5,208 bases of DNA from the NCBI GenBank assembly GCA_003250235.1, contig QKGY01000405.1:1-5208 (forward strand), in the 5' to 3' direction. A program made the position numbers and the translations under genes. The DNA comes from Desulfuromonadaceae bacterium (GTDB taxonomy: Bacteria; Desulfobacterota; Desulfuromonadia; Desulfuromonadales; SZUA-540). This document shows positions 1-4,598 of the stretch, piece after piece. The notes under the pieces were generated by a model. That model ran no database searches and had not been told where the DNA came from. It was given only the letters and a program-made list of their open reading frames with translations. Numbering within the stretch: position 1 is the stretch's first letter; the number at the start of each line of letters is the position of its first letter.

Positions 1-1
1 G

Positions 2-271
2 CGGGAACTCTTTGCGCAGGTTGCGTCTCTGCACAAGGACCTGTTGCCCAGCGCAAAGGACATCCTGCGAATTGTCAGGGATGGCGACTTTGCCAAAACC
101 GTGGATATGGCGATCGAGGTGGAAGCCCGGGCCATTGCCTTTTATGCCGATTTGTCCGGGGATATTCAGGGCCTGGACCAGGCGGTGCTCAAAGAGATCG
201 CCGAAGAGGAGAGAGCCCACCTCCGCATGCTGCGTGAAGCCCGTTTTCTGCTGACGCATACGGATTCCTGA
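2..271 (+). CDS. Ferritin-like / rubrerythrin-type protein, C-terminal part (5' end outside window)
   Basis: The reading frame is open from the left edge to a TGA at 269-271, giving the last 89 residues of a longer protein. It looks like the final helix pair of a ferritin-like four-helix bundle. A helix with glutamates at codons 116 and 122, in the run AIEVEARAIAFY, is followed by a loop and then by EIAEEERAHLRML. The latter holds an ExxH metal-ligand motif (codons 209-220). These are the usual carboxylate and His ligands of a di-iron site in rubrerythrin-family proteins, which often act in peroxide reduction or iron handling in anaerobes. No rubredoxin-type Cys pairs are visible, but they could lie upstream. 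The earlier stretch LFAQVASLHKDLL could be a degenerate ExxH helix of the first half of the bundle; this is speculative. A fusion to another upstream domain cannot be excluded. The next gene is convergent, only 31 nt away. Confidence 0.72.
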   Translation, partial: RELFAQVASLHKDLLPSAKDILRIVRDGDFAKTVDMAIEVEARAIAFYADLSGDIQGLDQAVLKEIAEEERAHLRMLREARFLLTHTDS

Positions 272-302
272 CGTCCGGACGGGGGCGGATTTTTCCGGGG
301 AC

Positions 303-1316
303 TCAGTGAGGAAACCCCTTTGAGTCGAAGCGCAGGTCGTCGAAGGCAAAGGCGTAAGGGTGGTCCAGGGTGCGGAAAAACCATTGGTTTTTATGGTTGA
401 ACCCGATCACCCGGCTCATTGTGGCCATGTCGAGCTGCCAGCCCTGCTCCGAAAGGCGGAACAGATAAGGGGAGGCCTGACGGTCCTCGACGGCAAATCT
501 CAGGACGGCCCGCTCCCCGGATGCGCGCTCCTCGCTGGAGCCGAGGGCTTTTTCCAGCCCCTTTCGTTCGTTGTCCTGCTGGGCGTCGGTGACCAGCCAC
601 TGGCGAAAGAAAGCCCTGGTCTCCGGAGTGTAGATGCCGAGATCCGGATCCTTGACGTGGCGCGCCAAGGCATCCATGTAACGCTCCAGGGTCTGTCCCG
701 GCGTCGGTTGGGCGGCATAAAAGGGATTGCCCCCTGAATCCTTCAGGGGGGCGCCGGTGCCGATGGGCGCGGTCGATCGGGCACCGCCCCCGCCGCTCAA
801 GTGGGCCAGTTTCGTACTTCCCCGATAGTCCGATGGGATCTCTCCCAGCGCTCTTCCCACCAACAGTTCCACCGTCGCTTCAACCCCGTCCGCCACCCGT
901 CCCGCGGCAAAGAAAGGGGCCATCTGCTCTCGTTCCACATAGGCGACAAATCCGTCGGGGAAGAGGCCTTCGAGGTCATAGCCGATCTCAAGACGCACCT
1001 GCCGGCCGACCGGATCCACGAGCATGAGAACGCCGCGCGCACCCCGGGTCGTGGCGCCGAGCTGCAGCGATTCGAACAGCCGCAGGGCCTCCTGGTCGAG
1101 GTCGACAGGACTCTGTTTCAAAACCGTCAGCTGGAAGTGGATGTCGAGATCTTGCAGCAACCGGTCGTGGAAGGCGAGAAGGCGCGTTTTCTGTTCCCGG
1201 CTCAGTAAAGAGGCCTGATCGTCCACCAGAGGCAGTCCCTGCCGATTCCGGCAGCCGGGCAAAAGGGCCAGGGAAAAAAACAGCCACGCAAGAAAAACCA
1301 GACTGGGAGCACGCAT
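303..1316 (-). CDS. TPM-domain lipoprotein with an unassigned C-terminal domain
   Basis: A 337-residue envelope protein. The start at 1316 is chosen because GGAGG lies 10 nt upstream and the product then begins directly with a signal peptide; an in-frame ATG at 1340 has no ribosome site and would add eight residues before it. Residues 1-21 form a lipoprotein signal (Arg2, hydrophobic core, lipobox L19-P20-G21) ending at Cys22; the following Arg would suit outer-membrane sorting by the enteric rule. Residues about 28-160 match the TPM (TLP18.3/Psb32/MOLO-1) fold, including RGVLMLVDP and the conserved IGYDLEGLFPDGF. The family is known for phosphatase or photosystem-repair roles in some members, but most bacterial members are uncharacterised. 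A Gly/Ser/Pro linker (about 173-205) leads to a helical, polar domain (about 206-337) that I do not recognise. Many TPM proteins end in membrane helices or a Gly-rich tail; this one does not. It probably faces the periplasm. Exact function is unknown. Confidence 0.82.
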   Translation of the reverse strand: MRAPSLVFLAWLFFSLALLPGCRNRQGLPLVDDQASLLSREQKTRLLAFHDRLLQDLDIHFQLTVLKQSPVDLDQEALRLFESLQLGATTRGARGVLMLVDPVGRQVRLEIGYDLEGLFPDGFVAYVEREQMAPFFAAGRVADGVEATVELLVGRALGEIPSDYRGSTKLAHLSGGGGARSTAPIGTGAPLKDSGGNPFYAAQPTPGQTLERYMDALARHVKDPDLGIYTPETRAFFRQWLVTDAQQDNERKGLEKALGSSEERASGERAVLRFAVEDRQASPYLFRLSEQGWQLDMATMSRVIGFNHKNQWFFRTLDHPYAFAFDDLRFDSKGFPH

Positions 1317-1326
1317 GTGAAAAGAA

Positions 1327-1331
1327 CCTCC
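1327..1331 (-). promoter_or_regulatory. Ribosome binding site deciding the TPM lipoprotein start
   Basis: On the minus strand GGAGG lies 10 nt before the ATG at 1314-1316. The alternative in-frame ATG at 1338-1340 has nothing similar in front of it. The chosen start also puts the signal peptide at the very N terminus. Confidence 0.65.
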
Positions 1332-1470
1332 AGGGCTCAAAGGGTCAGTGTGGGCCTGTTCTGCCAGGATGCGTGCAGGGTAGCACGGAGGGGCGTCTTC
1401 GGGAAACGTTTCCGGTTGAAATGTTCGTAAAAACAGGCCGGTTGAGTAGATCGGGCAAGCCGTTCAGTGG

Positions 1471-1487
1471 TATTGTAAACCTATAAA
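1471..1487 (+). promoter_or_regulatory. Candidate promoter element upstream of the OsmC-family gene
   Basis: The 260-nt divergent gap 1317-1576 separates the TPM lipoprotein gene and the OsmC-family gene, and its right half is clearly AT-richer than the genes. TATAAA at 1482-1487 matches five of six bases of the sigma-70 -10 box, but no good -35 box sits 16-18 nt upstream. TATTGT at 1471-1476 is a second, weaker -10-like word. A weak -35 could mean an activator-dependent promoter or another sigma factor. The gap also has a direct repeat CCGGTTGA (1412-1419 and 1438-1445) and the palindrome CATGCATG (1496-1503); neither is a known operator to me. No convincing promoter for the leftward gene was found. 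Confidence 0.25.
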
Positions 1488-1564
1488 CGTTATGCCATGC
1501 ATGTGGGTTTTCAGGGAACCGTAAAAAACAAGAGGTGTGTCGATACGCCTCGGGAATCCATGAA

Positions 1565-1569
1565 AGGAG
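1565..1569 (+). promoter_or_regulatory. Ribosome binding site deciding the OsmC-family start
   Basis: AGGAG, within AAAGGAGA at 1563-1570, lies 7 nt before the ATG at 1577. The upstream in-frame ATG at 1535 would add 14 residues, some of them encoded by the ribosome site itself, so it is rejected. Confidence 0.8.
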
Positions 1570-1576
1570 ACCTCTC

Positions 1577-2149
1577 ATGCTAGCCGAAAAACGAGAAATT
1601 CACTATATCAACGGGGTGAATATCACCCAGTTACTCGAAACTATCGATGCGATCAAAGAGAATCCGGAAATCTCCCAATTCCGATTCCGTGCAACCAACA
1701 CCTGGCAGGCGGGCACGCACAACCGGGCCAGGGTAAAGGATTTTTACGGAGCGCTTCAGGAAGACGACAGCCGGGCGCCGCTGATTTTCGAAATCGACGA
1801 ACCGCCGGTGCTTCTGGGGGACAATAAAGGGGCCAACCCGGTGGAATATCTTCTGGCCGGACTCTCCGGCTGTCTCACCACGGCCCTGGTGGCCCATGCG
1901 GCGGCTCGCGGGATCGAGTTGAAGTCGGTTCGGTCCCGACTCGAAGGGGACCTGGACGTACAGGGGTTCCTGGGGCTGTCCGAGACCATTCCCGTGGGGT
2001 ACAGGGAAATCCGGGTGAGTTTCACGATCGATGCGGATATCTCCGAGGAAGAGAAACAGACCCTCATCGAGATGGCGCAGAAGTACTCGCCGGTGTTCAA
2101 CACGATTTCCAAGCCCGTACCGGTCAAGGTTCTTCTCGATAAATCGTAA
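1577..2149 (+). CDS. OsmC/Ohr-family protein with a single conserved cysteine
   Basis: A 190-residue cytoplasmic protein of the OsmC superfamily, whose classical members reduce organic hydroperoxides using two cysteines. Residues 1-35 are an N-terminal extension (INGVNITQLLETIDAI and onward) longer than in Ohr. The OsmC fold follows, with the family signature NPVEYLLAGLSGC at 87-99; Cys99 aligns with the peroxidatic Cys and Glu90 with the nearby glutamate. The second signature is KYSPVFNTISKPVPV (169-183). Here Ser171 (codon TCG) stands where OsmC and Ohr have the second, resolving Cys, usually seen as CPV. The protein therefore cannot form the usual internal disulfide; many broad OsmC-like proteins share this Ser. 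It could be a one-Cys peroxidase using an external thiol, or have another role. The gene stands alone, with convergent DUF2270 downstream and the divergent lipoprotein gene upstream. Family assignment is firm; activity is not. Confidence 0.88.
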   Translation: MLAEKREIHYINGVNITQLLETIDAIKENPEISQFRFRATNTWQAGTHNRARVKDFYGALQEDDSRAPLIFEIDEPPVLLGDNKGANPVEYLLAGLSGCLTTALVAHAAARGIELKSVRSRLEGDLDVQGFLGLSETIPVGYREIRVSFTIDADISEEEKQTLIEMAQKYSPVFNTISKPVPVKVLLDKS

Positions 2150-2151
2150 AC

Positions 2152-2174
2152 GGTGCTGAGATGGCTGGAGCACC
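2152..2174 (+). terminator. Small hairpin just after the OsmC-family stop codon
   Basis: GGTGCT (2152-2157) and AGCACC (2169-2174) form a perfect 6-bp stem with an 11-nt loop, beginning 2 nt after the stop codon. No T-run follows, so it is at best part of a terminator or a 3'-end stabilising hairpin. Confidence 0.3.
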
Positions 2175-2178
2175 CTCG

Positions 2179-2220
2179 GGGTCAGTTCCTGCTCGTTGGT
2201 TCCATGGGCGTGTCTGACCC
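2179..2220. repeat. Inverted repeat GGGTCAG...CTGACCC, possible REP-like palindrome or weak bidirectional terminator
   Basis: GGGTCAG (2179-2185) and CTGACCC (2214-2220) are perfect inverted copies around a 28-nt loop; the flanking G2178 and T2221 add a G-U pair. A T-rich stretch TGTTTGTT follows at 2221-2228. It lies in the 123-nt gap between two convergent genes. Two readings fit: a weak terminator, or a decayed REP-type element, since palindromes ending in GGGGTCAG/CTGACCCC are, from memory, frequent in intergenic regions of related genomes near RAYT-type transposases. No transposase is present here. Confidence 0.35.
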
Positions 2221-2272
2221 TGTTTGTTGCCGGCACCAGGGGGTCCGGGTCTTGTGCGGGGACACTCCGATA

Positions 2273-2971
2273 TTACTCTTGCCGCGGTTCGGTGAAAGGA
2301 TGCAGAATGTCCCGTCCGCCGCGTTTCTTGAGGCCATTGAGAAGCAGGGCGACCAGGTGGATGATGAAGGCCAGCATGAAGGCGAACGTGACCCAGCCGG
2401 AGATCCCCCCGATGGCGGCCTGACGGACATAAGCCTCCCAGCTGTCGATGGCTTGGGGATGAAGGCGGATTTTCATCAGCCAACCGGCGATCAGGATCAT
2501 GAACAGGTAGATGTAGTTGGCGGCAATGCGCCGACCCAGAGCGTAGCTGAGGCTCATCTTGTATTGGGGATAGCGCAGGTCCGAGGCCACTTCCGCTCTC
2601 CAGTAGACGCCGCGGTCGTCAAATTCGGGATCTTCGCTCAGCGTGCCGTGGGCCAGGGCATGGTAGATGAAATTCTGATGCAGCAGCCGGACGCGGTATT
2701 CGTAGGCGTCATAAAAGCGATAGCGTCGGGCCTCGACCAGCAGAAGCGTATAGATGATGGCGATGCCGAAAAGGAAGAACGGGTGGGGGAACTCGGGGTG
2801 GCTGAATCCGAAGCCGAGAAAGGCCGCCGTCGCACCAACCGCCCAGTTGGTGGTGCGATCGAGCCGTTCGCGCCAGGCCAGGCTGCGCTGCACCTCGGCA
2901 CGGTAATAGTGTGTCAGGACCGTGATCAACTCGCTGCGGCTGAGTCGGTTGTCTTTGATGTCATCGCTCAT
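2273..2971 (-). CDS. DUF2270 family integral membrane protein
   Basis: A 232-residue predicted inner-membrane protein. The N-terminal cytoplasmic helix SRSELITVLTHYYRAEVQRS (11-30) and the run RERLDRTTNWAVGATAAFL (34-52), followed by EARRYRFYDAYEYRVRLLHQ (80-99), are the conserved features of DUF2270. I see four hydrophobic segments at about 43-57, 63-80, 151-167 and 186-211, in two pairs separated by a polar, Arg/Glu/Tyr-rich loop (81-150). The tail is basic (LKKRGGRD). The biochemical function of the family is not known to me. The start at 2971 is preferred because DUF2270 homology begins soon after it; an ATG at 3019 would add 16 residues without a ribosome site. No good Shine-Dalgarno precedes 2971 either; an extended -10-like TGCTATGGT ends 6 nt before it, so a leaderless message is possible. 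It is divergent from greB (71-nt gap) and convergent with the OsmC-family gene. Confidence 0.82.
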   Translation of the reverse strand: MSDDIKDNRLSRSELITVLTHYYRAEVQRSLAWRERLDRTTNWAVGATAAFLGFGFSHPEFPHPFFLFGIAIIYTLLLVEARRYRFYDAYEYRVRLLHQNFIYHALAHGTLSEDPEFDDRGVYWRAEVASDLRYPQYKMSLSYALGRRIAANYIYLFMILIAGWLMKIRLHPQAIDSWEAYVRQAAIGGISGWVTFAFMLAFIIHLVALLLNGLKKRGGRDILHPFTEPRQE

Positions 2972-2977
2972 ATCTAA

Positions 2978-2986
2978 ACCATAGCA
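2978..2986 (-). promoter_or_regulatory. Candidate extended -10 element for the DUF2270 gene
   Basis: Read on the minus strand, TGCTATGGT combines the extended TGn motif with a -10 hexamer matching four of six bases. No good -35 is visible. It ends 6 nt before the preferred ATG, so transcription would begin at about the start codon. Confidence 0.25.
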
Positions 2987-3042
2987 GAAAATGACCGTGA
3001 TCCTGAAAATCCGGTCCATTCCAGTCGACGAAAGATGAAGTC

Positions 3043-3555
3043 ATGACGCAACAAGCATCCACAAAACCGATGCCGATCTATATGACCCCGGCCTGCGCGC
3101 AAAGATTGAGGGCCGAACTCAAAGACCTCCTCTACACCCTGCGCCCCGAGATGGTCAAGACGGCCGCCTGGGCTGCCAGCAACGGGGATCGCAGCGAAAA
3201 CGCCGATTACCATTATGCCAAGAGAAAACTCCGGCAGTACGACGGACGGATTCGCTTTCTGACCAAGCGTCTCGAAGAAGCGACGGTGATCGACCCTGTG
3301 GCGCAGGAGTCGGTCGCCCGCGGACGGGTGCTTTTCGGAGCGACCGTCACGGTCGAAAATGAAGAGGGGGAGGAAAAAACCTACGCGATCGTCGGGGTGG
3401 ACGAATTGGATCCCGCTCGGGGGCATGTGAGCTGGGTCTCCCCCATCGGCAGGGCGCTTTTGGGGAAATCGGAAGGGGATGTGGTGTCCTTTGACACTCC
3501 GGGGGGACGCGCGGAACTTGAAATCGTTGAGGTCGCCTACAAGGCCCTCGAATAA
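3043..3555 (+). CDS. greB: Transcription elongation factor GreB
   Basis: A 170-residue GreA/GreB-family factor. These proteins insert a coiled coil into the RNA polymerase secondary channel and stimulate cleavage of backtracked RNA, rescuing stalled complexes. Residues about 14-86 form the N-terminal coiled coil. Its tip carries the hallmark NGDRSENADYHYAKRKLRQ (47-65), where Asp49 and Glu52 match the acidic pair (E. coli GreB Asp41 and Glu44) that coordinates the catalytic Mg2+. The tip sequence GDRSENADY and the following RIRFLTKRLE are GreB-type rather than GreA-type. Residues about 87-170 form the FKBP-like domain that binds polymerase, including SPIGRALLGKSEGDVV. The protein is about 12 residues longer than E. 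coli GreB, mostly as an N-terminal extension. The ATG at 3043 has only a weak purine-rich site (GAAAGATGAAG); an ATG at 3070 is possible but has no ribosome site. A strong terminator follows the gene. Confidence 0.93.
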   Translation: MTQQASTKPMPIYMTPACAQRLRAELKDLLYTLRPEMVKTAAWAASNGDRSENADYHYAKRKLRQYDGRIRFLTKRLEEATVIDPVAQESVARGRVLFGATVTVENEEGEEKTYAIVGVDELDPARGHVSWVSPIGRALLGKSEGDVVSFDTPGGRAELEIVEVAYKALE

Positions 3556-3596
3556 TGTCGGGTCTCCGGCGAGAGGCTTTTACGGGAAAGTCAAAG

Positions 3597-3638
3597 AATA
3601 AAGCGGGTTCTGGCGTTGCCGGCAGAACCCGCTTTATT
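3597..3638. terminator. Bidirectional intrinsic terminator between greB and the crotonase gene
   Basis: A perfect 16-bp inverted repeat: left arm AATAAAGCGGGTTCTG (3597-3612), 10-nt loop (3613-3622), right arm CAGAACCCGCTTTATT (3623-3638). The plus strand continues TTATTT. The minus strand runs ...GCTTTATTCTTTG after its GC-rich part, so both strands have a GC-rich stem followed by a T-rich tract. It lies 41 nt after the greB stop and 27 nt beyond the crotonase stop on the other strand, ideally placed to end both convergent transcripts. Confidence 0.9.
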
Positions 3639-3665
3639 TTATTTACCTCAGGATACCGTTCGTGT

Positions 3666-4442
3666 TTAGCGTTTTTTCCACTCCGGCTTTCGTTTGGCCA
3701 GAAAGGCGTTGACCCCCTCCACGGCGTCCTCGGTGGAGGCCAGGGTGGCAAAGAGATCATCCATCACATCGAGCCCCTGATGGTAAGGGGTATCGTGCAG
3801 ACGGTTGATCCCCTCCTTGCCGATCTGCAGGGCCAGGGGGCTTTTGGCCACCAGTTTTTGCGCCAGTTTCATCGCTTCGGATTCCAGGTCCGCTTCGGCA
3901 ACGACCCGGTTGACCAGCCCCAGCTTCTCCGCGTCTGCCGCGCCGATCATGTCACCGGTCAGAACCATCTCCAGGGTTTTCTTGAGGCCCAGAGAGCGCA
4001 TCATGGGGGCCGCCGGACCCAGGCAGATCAGGCCGACGTTGATGGCGGTGGTGCCGAAGGTGGCGGTATCGGCAGCCACGGTCAGGTCGCAGCCGAACGC
4101 CAGTCCGGCGCCATTGGCCAGGGCATAGCCGTGGACCGCGGCGATGGTTACCGTTTTCATGCGTGCCAGGGTGTGATAGAAGGCATCGATCTGATACAGG
4201 AATTCACGAGCTTCCGATTGGGTACGCCGGGGAAACTGGTCGAGGGAAATCCCGGTACAGAAATTCTTGCCGGCGCCGTTGATAACCACCACCCGGATTT
4301 CCGGGTCGTTTTCCATGTCCCAAAGGGCTTCGTCAAGCTGTTTGGCGAACGGCACGGTAAAGGTATTCATCCCTTCCGGACGATTCAGCGTGATCCGTCC
4401 AATCGCCCCTTCCTTGCTGCTGAGAATCAGTTTTTGTGACAT
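3666..4442 (-). CDS. Crotonase (enoyl-CoA hydratase/isomerase) family protein, ECHDC3-like, lacking both hydratase glutamates
   Basis: A 258-residue, full-length crotonase-fold protein; the family binds acyl-CoA thioesters. The oxyanion-hole regions are visible: NFCTGISLDQF (60-70) and AAVHGYALANGAGLAFGCD (101-119). In authentic enoyl-CoA hydratase two glutamates (rat Glu144 and Glu164) do the chemistry. Aligning the second motif and the FGTTAINVGL run (129-138), these positions are Gly113 and Ala133, so classical hydration is unlikely. The segment VGLICLGPAAPMMR (136-149), the LTGD motif (161-164), and the C-terminal KRKPEW (250-255) resemble the ECHDC3 subgroup, which shares VGLFC-type and FLQKRKP-type motifs. 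Substrate and reaction are unknown. AGGAG lies 6 nt before the ATG and a good sigma-70 promoter lies further upstream. It is divergent from the RluA-type gene. Databases would probably label it 'enoyl-CoA hydratase', which overstates what the sequence supports. Confidence 0.88.
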   Translation of the reverse strand: MSQKLILSSKEGAIGRITLNRPEGMNTFTVPFAKQLDEALWDMENDPEIRVVVINGAGKNFCTGISLDQFPRRTQSEAREFLYQIDAFYHTLARMKTVTIAAVHGYALANGAGLAFGCDLTVAADTATFGTTAINVGLICLGPAAPMMRSLGLKKTLEMVLTGDMIGAADAEKLGLVNRVVAEADLESEAMKLAQKLVAKSPLALQIGKEGINRLHDTPYHQGLDVMDDLFATLASTEDAVEGVNAFLAKRKPEWKKR

Positions 4443-4448
4443 GCCTCT

Positions 4449-4453
4449 CTCCT
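4449..4453 (-). promoter_or_regulatory. Ribosome binding site of the crotonase gene
   Basis: Minus-strand AGGAG (within AAGGAGAGAGGC) lies 6 nt before the ATG at 4440-4442, supporting this start. Confidence 0.8.
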
Positions 4454-4477
4454 TGTTGTTAAAACAGTGTTCTAGTA

Positions 4478-4506
4478 ATCATAGCCTCGGTCGCCGATCT
4501 TTGCAA
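4478..4506 (-). promoter_or_regulatory. Sigma-70-type promoter of the crotonase gene
   Basis: On the minus strand TTGCAA (4501-4506, four of six -35 bases) is followed after exactly 17 nt by TATGAT (4478-4483, five of six -10 bases). Transcription would start at about 4471, giving a leader of about 28 nt containing the AGGAG site. The hexamers, spacing and position make this the best promoter in the window. Confidence 0.65.
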
Positions 4507-4511
4507 TCTTC

Positions 4512-4540
4512 TTTACTCGGTGAAAAAATCCCCCTATTTC
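4512..4540 (+). promoter_or_regulatory. Weak candidate promoter of the RluA-family gene
   Basis: TTTACT (4512-4517) and TATTTC (4535-4540) are 17 nt apart, matching four and three bases of the sigma-70 boxes. A separate -10-like TATACA lies at 4556-4561 without a good -35. Either could drive the rightward gene; the AT-rich stretch 4455-4560 serves both divergent genes. Confidence 0.25.
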
Positions 4541-4585
4541 TTTTCGGCGTCTGCATATACAGTAGCTGCCGGGGCATGTCGCCCT

Positions 4586-4590
4586 GGGAG
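4586..4590 (+). promoter_or_regulatory. Ribosome binding site of the RluA-family gene
   Basis: GGGAG lies 8 nt before the ATG at 4599. The frame is closed upstream by a TAG at 4563-4565, and no better start lies in between. Confidence 0.6.
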
Positions 4591-4598
4591 AGTCGGGT

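Noticed and set aside
272..302. Possible terminator in the 31-nt gap between the ferritin-like and lipoprotein genes (palindrome CGTCCGGACG, then CGGATTTTTCCG)
   Set aside because: The stems are only 4-5 bp apart from the short self-palindrome, and none has a proper T-run after a GC stem; not strong enough to call.
1631..2236. Minus-strand open frame over the OsmC-family gene
   Set aside because: A shadow of the OsmC coding strand; no domain and no ribosome site.
2834..2863. Imperfect inverted repeat around GCACCAAC/GTTGGTGGTGC
   Set aside because: It lies inside the conserved TTNWAVGATAAF region of DUF2270 and needs a bulge; explained by protein coding.
2153..2977. Long open frame on the plus strand, antisense to the DUF2270 gene
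   Set aside because: The minus-strand reading has clear DUF2270 motifs and membrane helices; the plus-strand product shows no recognisable domain or ribosome site.
3555..4439. Long plus-strand frame antisense to the crotonase gene
   Set aside because: It would start at the greB stop and read through the terminator; its product is Gly/Gln/His-rich with no domain, while the minus strand is an unmistakable crotonase.
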